Assembly: GCF_014066305.1 (NCBI RefSeq)
Contig: NW_023501127.1
Span: 1 to 64,000 of the forward strand
DNA: 64,000 bases
Source: Letharia columbiana
Taxonomy: Eukaryota > Ascomycota > Lecanoromycetes > Lecanorales > Parmeliaceae
Direction: 5' to 3'
Shown: positions 9,316 to 20,697 of the stretch, piece by piece
Layout of the letters: every line of letters begins with the position of its first letter
Position numbering within the stretch: position 1 is the stretch's first letter
Notes under the pieces: generated by a model
The model's input: only the letters and a program-made list of their open reading frames with translations
Told to the model about the DNA's origin: nothing
Database searches by the model: none
Program-made: the position numbers and the translations under genes

Positions 9316-10510
9316 CTACTTTTCCGGCGCATCGGGTAATCGCTCTATCACGTATTTTCCCCTGGCGACAGACATAATTGGCACCTATGGCTGTCAGTAT
9401 ATCTGACAATGCACCGTAAAATGGAAAGAAGGCTCCTAGTAACACTTACACCTGGTATCTTCCGTATCCTTCTTTTTAGATCCCTATCATTTGTGGCTAC
9501 AATATAGACTTGAATTCGAAGGTTAGCGTTGCATTAAAGATATCATTGCATCAAGGATATAAAAGTCAAGTGCTGGCAAAACATGCCTCACGCAACTGAT
9601 GTTCGAAAATCCTTCAGGACTGAACACTCTGAGATACAGCTTACTTTTGTGTTTCTGAACCCTTTCCACCAAGCAATCATCGGCATATATACCCTTATGA
9701 TCACATTTTAATCTCTCCCACCGCTCATCTCTTGCAATTCGCAGCGCTATACGATACTTTTGCCCTAGCTTTTCTAGTTCTGCCCTGCACACAGAGTGAG
9801 CATTATCAAAGACTCTCAAAACGTGGAAAACCTACATGACGCACCCAGTGATGATCGGTATGCATTTGGCGTAGAGACAGTCCATCCTGATCCACGTAAA
9901 AACCGTCAGATGTTTGTGGCCCCAGGACAAAGGAATCTAGATGCCTCCCTACATCGTCGGCAAAATCTCGAGTTTGTGCTGAACGGTCAAAGATAAGAAG
10001 TTTGTATCAATAAGGACCTAGAAATAATCAAAGTAAGAAGTTGAATGATGGGACATAATTGAGGATGCGATGGAAAATGAGATCGCATACGGAATATGGT
10101 GGGACGAGAGCTGCGTAGACGTTCGGAGTCAGCATTTCCGTCTGATTCGAGTCGAGTAGTACAAGACACATGTGCTTGGCTCTCGAGACACCGATGCCGG
10201 GGGGAGAGGTACAAAAACAGGATACGTACCTGTGTTGTATTGGAAGAAAAGAGACGAGGAAACTTGAGGTCTGGGAGGCGTTAGAGAGGTACGACTGCAG
10301 GGAATAATTGGAGGCCGACATCTCTCGAACAAGCTCATCCTTGGATTTGCGCTTGCTTTCGATCACGGCCTTGTCTTGATTTTTCTTTAAACGAGCATCT
10401 CTCTGGCCGATGATTCTTTTGACCTGGAGGAAGGTTTGAGTTGGGATCCCTCTAATACACCAACTATCACTTACCTGGGCGAACTTGCGTGTTTTTTTAG
10501 TTACCCCCAT
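9316..10510 (-). CDS. FCF1: rRNA-processing protein Fcf1/Utp24, PIN-domain nuclease
   Basis: I assembled nine exons: complement(9316..9384, 9450..9508, 9645..9784, 9836..9886, 9953..10017, 10091..10110, 10230..10270, 10320..10423, 10475..10510), 585 nt, 194 aa, in frame throughout. The protein starts MGVTKKTRKFAQ, followed by VKRIIGQRDARLKKNQ. The PIN domain shows its acidic residues in VLIDTNF, MAELEKLG, YADDC and ATNDRDLKRRI, and the C-terminus VPIMSVARGKYVIERLPDA is typical. Fcf1/Utp24 is the essential small-subunit processome nuclease that cuts pre-rRNA at sites A1 and A2 in the nucleolus. One exon is only 20 nt. The donor of the intron at 10271-10319 reads GTCGGC, which is unusual, so that junction is the least certain. 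Two introns are unusually long (119 and 136 nt). Confidence 0.92.
9509..9644 (-). repeat. introner-like element candidate (FCF1 intron)
   Basis: This 136-nt intron carries CAGTTGCGTGAGGCATGT at about 9581-9598 (minus strand), resembling the core GAGTYGCRAGACATGT seen in long introns of other genes here. The match is weaker than those near 35 and 40 kb. Confidence 0.4.
10111..10229 (-). repeat. introner-like element candidate (FCF1 intron)
   Basis: This 119-nt intron shares the 17-nt string GAAATGCTGACTCCGAA with the exonuclease intron at 40122-40289. The match spans the branch site and extends beyond the general branch consensus. The central core is only weakly recognisable. Confidence 0.4.
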
Positions 10511-11109
10511 TACTTGGTTGTGATACTACTTTGATGTTCTTCTTAATATCAGAATGCGACTCTGGCCAGCGAGAAACGAGAATCACAATTGGAAGATTTC
10601 GATATTGGCTATTTTTAGCTTTCGTTCGGACCGTTGCCCCCCGACTTGCCCTGCAGCTGGCTAGCGTGAAAAAGATGCCGGGAATCAACACAGCTATGGC
10701 CCATGCTCATTGCTCTTTCCGACATGCATGTCCCAGCATCTGCATCAAGCATGCAAATCATTCTCTAAGTCAACATACAGGACACACTCATTGTACGCCA
10801 TTCGACAACTCGACGCTCGCTTCTCAACGAGTATCAGCCATATTGCAACATTCGTGCATTCATTACACTACGTGGACAAAGACTTACCTAATTGAAACAG
10901 GGGCCGCCTTCCAACTCGATCGGCCTTCTCATCCTCCCTACTCCACGTTCACCACCCGAATAATTTCTCGCAGCTTCACTCGTCGACCATCATATAATTT
11001 GCAACCGTCGTTATCATCTGATTTGGCAAATTCAGCACAAGCATAGGATATCAAGCGAAAGAAGGGCCCGACTTCGATAAATACAGCTGTGCGAAAGGCA
11101 GGGTCAACG
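10511..11109. promoter_or_regulatory. divergent promoter region FCF1 / Csi2-like
   Basis: About 600 bp between two divergently transcribed genes must hold both promoters. The plus-strand ORF inside it is rejected for lack of conserved features. CT-rich stretches occur near 10,900-11,000. Confidence 0.4.
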
Positions 11110-12126
11110 ATGCGGCTTCACCGGAAGCCTCAGCCATGCTTCATATCATTCCTCTTTGTCTCTGTCTTTCTCGTCAACCATGTGGCAGCGCAGGACTTAG
11201 GCGTCAAACTGCCGGGCGCTTCCTCCACGACAGACACATCGTCCACTACGGCATCATCTTCCACAACCTCTACCGTATCTTCTACTACCTCTTCGGCCAG
11301 TGCGTCCTCAACCGACGCAGCGGCTCTAACGGGTCTGCCGAAGCTAGCCCAGGACAACTACCCGGCTCCCACAGTACCACCAACTGCTGACGCGCCTTTC
11401 ATGCAAAAGTCGTCTCTCCCGGATGGAACCGTATTCATATGCGTCGGTGCTGCTCTCGGCTTCATTGGCGTACTTGTCCTTGCTTGGCGTGGCCTTGTTG
11501 CCTGGTCATTACACCGATCCGTTCAAAGGGCTGCGATCGCACAATCGTCCAAATACTCGCGTGTGGGAGATCCAAGAGCAAACAATGGCAAGTCAACTGG
11601 CCCGTACTTTAGTCCAGGACCTGGGTCTACGTTGAGTCTCGACCATCTAGCGGCAAGCGGGAAAGGAGGGGGAAAGACACCTTCTTCAGCTCACGGAAGC
11701 CTTTTCTTCTCGCCTACGGCAGGTACTGGCATGCAGACCCCAGGTAACCGAGGGTCTAGTTATCTTCCTGCTGGGTATTATGCTGCTGCCAATTCTGCGC
11801 CTGGTGGTGGATCTGGAATGACGCAGGTTGGGGGTGGAGGAATCGGGCTTTCAAATCTTGCACCTCAGAATCATCGATACTCAAGAGCAAGGTCGACTGG
11901 GCCAAGTCCACCCGGGTCCCCCAGTTCGCCACCAAGCAGAGGCGCAGACTCGACGCTTGCAAGACTCAGTAGTGCAGGGTTGACGATACATGCCAGCAAC
12001 AGCAGCCTCAATTTATCCGCAGCACCCCAGGGCCGTGCACCAAGCGCATACCTGGAAGACCTTTTCGAGAATCATCCTCCGGGAACCCCGCCGCCAGAAG
12101 AGCACGGTAGAGGAAGAAGGTTCTAA
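11110..12126 (+). CDS. Csi2-like membrane protein (chitin synthase 3 complex family)
   Basis: Single exon, 338 aa from the ATG at 11110; the in-frame upstream start at 11089 would bury the signal peptide. Residues 1-28 are a signal peptide (LFVSVFLVNHVAAQ). Residues 38-70 are a Ser/Thr-rich, probably O-glycosylated stretch. The conserved block TADAPFMQKSSLPDGTVFI follows, then one transmembrane helix (about residues 107-128, VGAALGFIGVLVLAWRG) followed by HRSVQRAA. The cytosolic tail is Gly/Ser/Pro-rich and disordered. This architecture matches fungal proteins annotated Csi2, linked in yeast to chitin synthase 3 and cell-wall assembly, though the precise function in filamentous fungi is unclear. 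The family call rests on the conserved juxtamembrane block. Confidence 0.7.
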   Translation: MRLHRKPQPCFISFLFVSVFLVNHVAAQDLGVKLPGASSTTDTSSTTASSSTTSTVSSTTSSASASSTDAAALTGLPKLAQDNYPAPTVPPTADAPFMQKSSLPDGTVFICVGAALGFIGVLVLAWRGLVAWSLHRSVQRAAIAQSSKYSRVGDPRANNGKSTGPYFSPGPGSTLSLDHLAASGKGGGKTPSSAHGSLFFSPTAGTGMQTPGNRGSSYLPAGYYAAANSAPGGGSGMTQVGGGGIGLSNLAPQNHRYSRARSTGPSPPGSPSSPPSRGADSTLARLSSAGLTIHASNSSLNLSAAPQGRAPSAYLEDLFENHPPGTPPPEEHGRGRRF

Positions 12127-12621
12127 TGGCTGTTCGATCGGGGTTTGGGGGTTTTTGAGCATATGTGTTACGAGGACGTCACATGGGAGGTGTTGGGTGG
12201 TCTCTTTACAGGGGATTTTTGCATTGTGGCATGGGCCTGGCGTTCTGGGCATCGTGAATTGAGGAGAGCTGCCTTAACGTTACTATAATTACCTACTCGT
12301 ATAAAGCTAAGACGTCTCAGCAGCAGACTTTCGCGTGCTTATGAAAGTTGAGCAGCTATGCTTGCTGATATTTCAATTGATGTACATATCCAAGTCGTTC
12401 TACTTCCTGTCATTCGTATAAATGTTTGCAAACAAAGCAAGATTTTGAATCGCTCTTTCTCCATGAGGTTCTTGAGTACCCACGTACCTTAGTTCCCTCG
12501 CTCCGCAGTTTCCCGCTACTCATTGTCCTTCGTAGAACTTCAGACTCTTTCCGCGGCCACACAAAAACACCTCAAAAGTCCTTCATCTGATACATTCCAA
12601 TGTTCTTAGAACTCAGAGATC
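12127..12621. other. intergenic, promoter of recyclin gene
   Basis: About 495 bp between two plus-strand genes, with CT-rich sequence at 12,440-12,600 just before the recyclin ATG; no other element seen. Confidence 0.4.
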
Positions 12622-15524
12622 ATGTCCGCCTTCAAGAGGGTCAACGTGAAGGGTGGCATCTCAAGGCAGTCAATATTGGCTCCTTTGCGGGAGGCTCAGA
12701 TTGTCAGCTCAAAGCCAGTATTTCCAGCAGGTATTGTAGCTAATCGTTATGCTTGAAATTGTTTTTTGACTGTTGCTAGAGATCCTGTCCACCATTCTCG
12801 ATTACCTACCAGTCCCAGGCCAACTGCGATTTGCTCGCGTGTCGAAACGGATGCGGGAGATGGTCTACGATGACACGAGATGGGTGCAAAGACTACAGCT
12901 AATGGGATGCTGGGACGAGAATGAAGCCAGAAAGAGCGCAGAGGCCGCAAGACGTAAGAGATCTGAGACGCTGCAGAGCATACACGAAGAGGAAGCCAAA
13001 CGTGCTGGAATTGGGGTCAATGGTACAGCAAATGGAACGAACGGATCCGATAACCCAGAGCGACCCAGTGTTACCCTTTTCGACGCTGCGATAGAAGCTG
13101 CAGAACACGAAGGGAAGACGAATGGTGGCCCATTGAAAGTAGCGCCACCCATTGAAGACGGATTCGATGCGATTGAAACCTCTCCTCGAGGAAGGCCCGC
13201 AGCCTACAAATCGCAAGATACTGCGTCACGGATAGATATCTTTGCTCATGTCTATTCGCTCCGGGGTTTTGCACGGCAAGAATACGGCAAGGTCTATGGA
13301 GCTCTGGCCCCTTTCTATCTAGACGCCATACGCTGCGAGAATCACACGCATGCTACAGTCTTCCGCACCTACCGAGACCCAACTCAGCAAGCCCGGATGC
13401 TCTTCAACATCAGCAAATTCTCTAACAGTGACATGTCTGAAGGATGGCAGAAAAGGAAGGAGAAATTCGATGCTTTGGTCGGAGCCTTCGAGATGGCAGT
13501 CTCCAAGGAGTTTGAGCAAGCTTTGGACGCTGGAGATGTCGCTGGGAAGATGAGAAAGTATGCACATGTGCTGGCCTATCTTAATGGTGGCCATTCGGGG
13601 GTAGAGCTCTTTATCTCAAAAAGCTCAATCATTGGCTCAAGGTACAGGTTAGGGAATGCCCTGGATTGCCTGAACCGAAAAGGCCCTGGCAGCTTCTCGA
13701 CGGAGGAGTCGTACAATTTCTTCAGTAACGTATCAACGGCTTTCAATGAGCAGGTCGGCATCATCGACCAGATCTTTCCCACTTCTGTCAATGCCATTGT
13801 ACCCTTTGTGCAACGAGTTGGTAAAGCGGTTATCTCCGATTATCTGACCACCCTGTATGACGAAGCACACCGCACGAATATTGAGTCTTATTTGAGAGCC
13901 GTATCCGCTACTTGCGACCAGTTTCTGGAGATGACCAGGTCTTTGCGGCCAACATCTGCCTCTGGAGACGATTTCTACGAGACCCTGGACGAGGTCATTG
14001 CTACTATCTTCGAACCTCACATCGATCTCTACCTGAAAGAAGAATTGGAATTTTTCAAGAAGAAGTCCTCTGCGGAAGTCAACAACTGGGAAAAACAGCT
14101 TTCTGAACAAGATGCATCTATGCAATCAATGTTTATGTCCAATGTCAATCGCCAAGCTGACAAAAGGGATTTTTTGACCTCTTTCAAGAAGGTCGTCATG
14201 ATGCCTGTTAATGTGCTGCCCACCTTCCCCATGTCATCACCATTCGGTGGCAAGCCGGCCACTGCGAAAGCCCTGGTGAATGGAGAAGCCCTGGCAACCA
14301 CAGAAATCTCCGGATCTCAGACTTCTACAAGACCGTCAAGTCCAGGCGTCATCAATGGCACTACTTTGAGCGTCAACAGACCTACAACGGAATTGCCAGA
14401 GCCACCTACAACGGAATTGGCTGCCAAAGCCGCAATCATGAACTCCAGGCTGGAAGGGATTCGCTCTCTTTTCAGTATTGAAGTAGCTTTGAACCTTGTT
14501 CATACTGCGAAGTCAAGCATCGAACGAGCCGCTGTCTTTGTCAAAGTTGGTGGGCATATCGCTAGCGATGCCCGTCTACAGTGTGAGCTTGTGTTTATCT
14601 CGCTACTGCAGACCTTGGGCACGCGCCACATCAAAGCTGGGTTCGACCAGGCAGTGGATCATCTATCAAAATATAAACCTAAAGAGGTCGACGAGCAACA
14701 GCGGTCCGGCGTCACGCCACTGGTCACTTTTCTGGAGCTTGTTAATGTGGGAGATCTGATTCAACAGATGTTGGACGTTTTCTACGAACAGGAACTTATC
14801 ACAACCAAGCTCTCTGACCGCAATGACTTCCTCAACCCTGCTGTCAAGGAGAAGAAACGCTTCGAGCAAATACTTGACGAACGTGTGGCCGCTGGGCTCA
14901 ACAAGGGTATCGAGGTATTGATGGCAGAAGTAGAATACTTGAACGCTACTAGCCAGAAACCTCAGGATTTCAACCCAGGTGCTGCAAGCGGAGGCGATCC
15001 TGACGTTATGGATATTGGTCCGAGTCAGGCAGCAATACAAGTCATCGAAACTGTTTCGTCCCACACGAGGATGCTGGTCGGCAGCACGGACAAGAATATG
15101 CTTGATGTTTTCAACCAGGAAGTTGGAATGAGGCTCTTTGCAGCATTGTGCAAACATCTAAAGAGACAGCGTATCAGCGTTAACGGCTCACTCAAATTGA
15201 TAAGGTGCTTGAACTCTTTTACCGATCAGGTTTTGGTGCTGACCATTTCCCAGTGACATGAACCTCTACTTCACGTACATACAAACACTCAAGAATGAGG
15301 ACCTACTTCAATTTTTCAAGGCGCTTCGCGAGCTCTCCCAGATATATCTAGTCGATCCCGCTGATGCGAAGGAGCTTGCGACCATCATTGCAGACGGGGA
15401 CCGTTTCCATGGGATTTTTCGCGCAGAGGAAGTTTATCAGTTCGCGGAAAGGCGAGCGGACTGGTATCAGATCAAGAGCAAAGTGGAGAGAGCAATGTAT
15501 GGTATCGGCTGCATGGTAATGTGA
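12622..15524 (+). CDS. RCY1: recyclin-1 / Pof6-type F-box protein with Sec10-like domain
   Basis: Exons are 12622..12730, 12780..15204 and 15254..15524 (934 aa), with two 49-nt introns; both junctions keep frame (PVFPA-EILSTILDYL and LKLIS-DMNLYF). The F-box lies at about residues 37-80 (EILSTILDYLPVPGQLRFAR). A long helical Sec10/exocyst-like region follows to the C-terminus, with conserved blocks such as HVYSLRGFARQEYGKVYGAL and KALRELSQIYLVDP. Recyclins link SCF ubiquitin ligase to membrane recycling from endosomes and to cell separation. Length and domain order match the family. The start ATGTCCGCCTTC is the first in-frame Met of exon 1. The long ORF reaching into the second intron ends at a stop that splicing removes. 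Confidence 0.9.
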
Positions 15525-16374
15525 GTAGCATTGGGATTGAGATTTGGACTTGCTAGCATCTGAACGAGTGGAACACGGTGGGTGTATATATTTGTGGGCA
15601 CTATGTGGATATGTACATTATCATGTTACATACGACCTGCAGCTACAACGCTTCTTCCTCATGCAAGTAGAAGCCTCCTACAGTGTTGTTTCGCAACACG
15701 CAGATCCATCGGAAAATGAATACTCCTGCCTTTATTTCTATCCCCTTGCGTCGACAGTGGAAAGAGTGTCACAGGAGTCGCTTGAAAGACTCGATCATAA
15801 CCACACACCTCCCTCCATAGTGCCACCTTGAAAACCCACAGCCGTCACGATGTACAGAAGAAAGGTTTCGCATCGGAAACGGCACTGACGATCATCTCTC
15901 TTCCTCTTCCACTTTCACGCCTCGCATGTCGCCTCCGTGAAGTTCTACAATGTAACAGGGGAGTTCTTGACTGCTACCGTGCTGATAACTGCTCCTGTGG
16001 GGGCGAAACGTGGTCGCGATATGTGGTGATGGGTGGCTGGTCGGTTCATGGGATGAGACGGATCGTCAGCACCGTCGGGGGAATAAGACAGGTGTGATAT
16101 TTTTGGATAAAATCGAGTCTCTGGACTGGACTGGGACTGGGACTGCTCTATCTACTCTACACAGAATTGACGTGTACGCTATGCCCAAAAAATGATCCGT
16201 CGATAAGCCCAGCCTGTTCCATCAGCTGTCCTCCATGGTCTCGATTGGACACTGAACCGCGTCTCTTGGATCGAAGGATCCGTAGGACAATTGTGCCGCG
16301 CACGTTCCGAGTCCGCAAACTCGCGTGGTAATGATAAATGAAAGGGCCAATTGGGGCCGTTGATGTCCGGGGAA
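15525..16374. other. intergenic, nothing recognised
   Basis: ORFs at 15544-16195 have no conserved features. A short run of GGACTGGGACT-type repeats lies at 16,120-16,145. Confidence 0.4.
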
Positions 16375-17224
16375 TCATCCAGATATCGCCGGACTACTAC
16401 TTTGAGAACTTTCTTTCCATTCATTCAACGGCTGTGCAAGCTCGTATCTGGACCTGGCATTGCAAACAACGCACTCACTTGTCTGGATTGGCGACCTGCA
16501 TCCTTTGCAGTTGCAGATAGCTTGAGACAACTGGGAATCCTCGGGAAAGTGCTTGAGCACAACGGGGTCGTTGAGCTTGATGTGTGGGCCAACGTCAAGA
16601 TTGAGGGGTCTCAAGGCATTAGCGACAACGAATCTGGAAATGCTTGATCCGACGTTGACAGCGAGAAGTGGACGACACGTGACCGTTGCTTCCAAGCTCA
16701 GCCAGATAGAGTGAAGTTTGCATTCACAAGGCCCATAAGGCCAGGAAAATGTGCGAGCACCTGCAGCAGCCGGCTGGAATCGGTCAGGGCCTTCACGGTA
16801 AAGCCTGAACCGGCGAGTTGTCCTACACCTTGTTGGGGCAGATCCACAATCTTCCTTCGTGACCACGACATTGACGCTCTGAGGGTCCGTCGCGGACGGC
16901 AGCGATAGAAAGAAAGGAGATAGCTCAGACTTTGATGCAGCTACCGCAGACGAGCTTCGATTTCGAGCGTCGCTGATCCCTCTCAAGCATACAGAGAAAG
17001 GCAAGCCGCTTCCCTTGTCCCTCTATTCCATTATACCCGGCCGCACGTTGATTGGGAAGTATGTCCTTCACGACGATGGTAGAGCCGAGGTAGAATTTCT
17101 TGCATGCATAGCCCAACGAAAGTAAGCTTGATGGTGGTAAACTTGTCTTGACACAAAGCATAATTGCCGAGGGCAGATTTGTAGTTCTAGCGACTAGCGA
17201 GAGCGTGAGAATGCAGGGTTCCAT
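16375..17224 (-). pseudogene. F-box-like protein relic
   Basis: Read on the minus strand, the segment shows fragments typical of fungal F-box-like proteins in changing frames: PPSSLLSLGYACKKFYLG and RLAFLCMLERD, then KLVCGSCIKV followed by an in-frame TGA. Continuing in the same frame are SERQCRGHEGRLWICPNKV and another stop. Further on come VKALTDSSRLLQVLAHFPG, then a frame change to RPLNLDVGPHIKLNDPVVLK and a Cys-rich tail CNCKGCRSPIQTSECVVCN. At least two stops and one or two frame changes are needed to read through. Introns could explain some of them, but no consistent GT-AG set was found. I call it a decayed gene; the family assignment is by resemblance only. Confidence 0.5.
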
Positions 17225-18258
17225 CCCTGGGTTTGCAAGACTCGGACGAAGTCAGAGCCGTTGAAACGTTGGTCCGGAGGAGACAGATCCTGGACGGAAC
17301 ACACTCCAGTCTTGTGTAACGAGGTAGTTGGGACTAGGGCTGGTTGCTCAAGTGTAGCCATGGCACCTTCTGGGCTTGAGCGGCGAAGGCTTCTGCATGT
17401 GCCTCGTGCAAATTTGACTTGGTCGGTACTCATGAGATGAAGACATTCGTTGGCCAATCCTCCAGACCGAAAGCGTTCTTCTGTCAGGAACTCGTGTGGT
17501 TTCGGACTCCACCGAGGTACAAGTATTTGGAGTCACTTACCTAGTGAGCGCTGAAGATCTAGAAGTGACTTAAAACTGTCTTGTCAAATACTTAGCGATT
17601 GATCCCCAAATTCTTTGTTTGTTTTGTACGATCAGAGAAGAAGGGAACAAATGCTGCACTCAATCATGTAAATTTCAATAGTACTACGCTTTGAGAGAAT
17701 TCAGAATAAACAAAATGCATTCATGCTTCTCAGGCCAGTTTTTCCAAAATTCAAAAATCGTGTTCAGATGCTCTACGAGGCGTGTCCGGCAAATGGACCA
17801 CGTAGCAGCTTAGAGAGTGGAGTATCTGGAAGCCGCCTGAGAGCGCTTGTTGCGACGGAGATACATGATCTCTCCATTGTTGTTCACCTTCACGAACGTT
17901 TGTACCAGAAAGAAGAGCAGTCTACCAACAAAGACTGTACCGGCGTATATTTGTATGGCCTGCTTGATATGGGTGATGAAACCAGTGTACAGGCTTTGAA
18001 TTCTCCTAGATAGCGGTGTTTTCGTGAGCTTAAGACGAGCGCCGCCTTAGACGGCTGCATGATTACTCACTCATCCATTCAAGCAACTTGTCGCATGTCG
18101 CGTTTATCTGTCAGAGTTGATCCCCAACCGAGCTCCTGCGTTACGCTTGTTTTAATGCGACACGCGATGTCGCATTGATACTCACCACCCTAGCCTCTCA
18201 GCAAAGCAATCTGTAACAAAGTCAGTACTGCCTTTCGCTCTGTTTAAGACCGAAAACT
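17225..18258. other. intergenic, possible 5' remnant of the F-box-like relic
   Basis: Minus-strand frames at 17194-17536 may be upstream remnants of the F-box-like relic, but nothing is conserved enough to claim. The remainder is the promoter side of the secreted protein gene at 18259. Confidence 0.35.
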
Positions 18259-19456
18259 ATGGGCATTAACAGTACCCCAAGCCTTGCTGTGCTTCTATCC
18301 CTCCTCTTCAAAACACTATGCGTATCCGCTGTCGAGAAGAGTATTTGCAGTCTCTCATACTTTGGCCTTCCTGACTACCGCGCCTGCTACTCTCTGCTAT
18401 TCAGTGGCACGAAGGGGAGACAGAAAGGGATCAACGTCATAGACGGCGCGGACCATGCATTCCTCCTGCAGGATTTTGCAGAAGCCTCCGATTTCACAAA
18501 GGAACAGTGGAAGTACAAGGTCTACATCCCTCACGTGTTCAAGAATGGTAGGTATCTCTGACCCCGATGTCCGAGGTTCGAGATTTCAGACTGATTTGAA
18601 GTTCTTCGGGTCAAACTCAGAGGGATGCAAGATCCTTTTAGCCGTTCAAGCGGATCCGAAAGGGGGCTTCACTCATGACAGCTCACATTGGTCGTATATA
18701 GCAAACGACGGACGGCAAATATTGGAGGATTGCCTGAGTCCTCTGCACTCTGGAAGGCCACGCTCGGGCGGTCAAGGGAAATCAGGTGCGTAAGCTCAGT
18801 CGGAATTATTTGCAGCACCGTGAAAGGCTGACGTAGTTGGCTCAGGTATTGGGCGTAAACTTGTCATGTACCTGTATTCCTGGGGGTCGAGCTTCGACCG
18901 TAACATAACGCCACAATTAGCTGCAGGCAACACAATCGTCGCCAGTAGCGATGGAGCTGTGGGCAACGTCAGTGTAACTGCACCGTTCTCAAAGCCTTTC
19001 CCGATCTTCCCTTACAAGGCCCCTACTCCAATCAATGTGACGGCCTTCCAGTATGGCCAGGAATGCTCTTCCAATGGCGACTGCAGGGCAGATGGTTTCG
19101 TCTGTGTCGTTGGTTCCATTGGAGACTCGGAGAGCAACCTTTGGGCCGGGACGTGTGAGCTCCCATATGCGGAGGTCTCCAATGGACAGAAATCGAATAC
19201 CTCCGAACTCACTTCCGGGGTATCATCAAATTCGTCAAACACGATCGAACTGCTAGAGATGGTCATTCCTGTGGCTTGTTCATGTAACTGCACCTATGTC
19301 TCTAAGTCTTGCTGTGGCTCCGCATCAGGGGTTGTAAATGAGGCAGCGGCACTGAAACTTGGGACGCTCAAGGCACCCAGTGGGCAAATTTGCAATCCGA
19401 CTACTGGTCGATTTCAGACAGTGTCAGCTTCATCTGATCTGAGCCCAACGTCTTGA
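18259..19456 (+). CDS. secreted Cys-containing protein of unknown function, 354 aa
   Basis: Proposed exons are 18259..18547, 18621..18785 and 18846..19456. The 73- and 60-nt introns have good donors (GTAGGT, GTGCGT) and acceptors (ACTCAG, GCTCAG) and keep the frame. Residues 1-25 are a signal peptide (LAVLLSLLFKTLCVSA). The mature protein has many cysteines, including the cluster ECSSNGDCRADGFVCVVG and a later VACSCNCTYVSKSCCG. It also has several N-glycosylation sites (NVS, NVT, NTS, NCT), so extracellular location is well supported. It ends with a Ser/Thr-rich tail. No family is recognised. Intron 1 is the least certain: a 28-nt alternative would also keep the frame but is too short to be likely. 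Confidence 0.6.
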
Positions 19457-19596
19457 TATGAATCATCAGAAACTTGCTCGTTGACAAATATTGTCCACAG
19501 TCAACCTCCCTTTCTTCGAGACCCGACATTTGAGACGGCTGAGATGAGGCTTGTATGGAGACCTTTTTGAGGCGTCAAATCTATCACGTCTTCGCA

Positions 19597-20116
19597 TCAA
19601 ACATGACGCTTTCCCTCCTCACCCCCACCCGCAACAGCTGCCGCTTTTGCTGCCTTCCTGGCCACATATCCGAAGTCCAGCTCGCCGCCTCTCATAATAG
19701 CAGCCATGGGCGTCTTCTCCGTGATCACGATTTCGGCCATGATTGCACGGCCCACGCAATCACTGTACTTCTCGAGTGCATCTCTGTCGTTGGCTTCGAG
19801 CTTGTCGACTGGGACCTGCGAAAGGTTGCCGCAAGTGCGCTGAATGAATTCCCAAGTGAAGAAGAGAGGCCTAGGAGTGCGGCCATCGTGAGGATTGTCC
19901 CGCATTTGGGCATGCTGGCGGAGTAGTCTTGATTGAGAGTCAGTGATGGGCTGAAAACAGGCAATAGATGAGCAATAGCGGCTGAATCGAAAAGGCTAAG
20001 AATAAAGGCGTATGAACTATCAAAGCAGTAACAGAGGCTTACCTCAAGAGTTCATGAAGTCCTTTAAGGAAGGCATCGCGTTGAGCAGCTTTTACGTTCC
20101 TGATCATGGCGGGCAT
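19597..20116 (-). CDS. hypothetical small basic protein, 152 aa
   Basis: Proposed exons are complement(19597..19981, 20043..20116), with a 61-nt intron (GTAAGC...GATTCAG) that keeps frame. The start is MPAMIRNVKAAQRDAF. The second exon carries the stronger coding signal: SRLLRQHAQMRDNPHDG, RPLFFTWEFIQRTCGNLSQ, VPVDKLEANDRDALEKYSD and VGRAIMAEIVITEKTPMAA, ending in an Ala/Gly-rich basic tail. No signal peptide or membrane helix is present, so it is probably cytosolic or nuclear. I do not recognise the family. An alternative acceptor at 19951-19952 would break the frame with this first exon, so the 5' structure remains tentative. Confidence 0.45.
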
Positions 20117-20697
20117 GTTCGAGCCAGCTTTATTTGAGACCTCCATTGCTATCCCTCATGCAGAAGGCATTGAAGACTCGGCACGATATTACTTGGTGCT
20201 GATGCATACTGCAAATGCAGGGTGGAGTACTCTCTATAGTATTCATCGCCGTCATCGGTCAATTTCCGATGGCCTGCAAACGCGCGACTGCCAAGAGGCG
20301 AGCTAAACGCGATGTCACGTGGTTGGCGGCATCAAGACTCTCTGCCAGGCACTTTAGTGCTGGCTTGGGAAAGAAAATGTGCCGGATACTCCTTATAGAT
20401 TTGGAAACTCTTCTGCATTCGCAAATTGGAGTAAATGAGCATCAGTGATGAAGTTGCATTCACTACTACCTTTTACCCACGGAGTATTGTCCTATGGGTC
20501 CTGATCTACTGTTGTAGGTTTGACGCGTCCGGGAAATGACGAACTGTGCAATGTGGGGTAGCCAACCGCAATTCTTGGCTTCCTATCCCCTCTCTCTCTA
20601 CGAGGATACTCAACTTCGCACGTGAAACATCCCACCGCTTGCACTCTGTAAAGCGTTCCTTACGGCACAACTAGCATCGAAAAGATCATTCATTGCC
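20117..20697. other. intergenic, promoter of EthD gene 1
   Basis: A plus-strand ORF at 20106-20306 is not conserved and is not called. No other element is seen. Confidence 0.35.

Noticed and set aside
10531..11046. 171-aa plus-strand ORF upstream of the Csi2-like gene
   Set aside because: Composition is random; it lies in the divergent promoter region and has no conserved features.
18548..18575. 28-nt GT-AG intron in the secreted protein gene, which keeps the frame and contains CTGAC
   Set aside because: Too short for spliceosomal removal in fungi; a 73-nt intron (18548-18620) with a good acceptor also keeps the frame.
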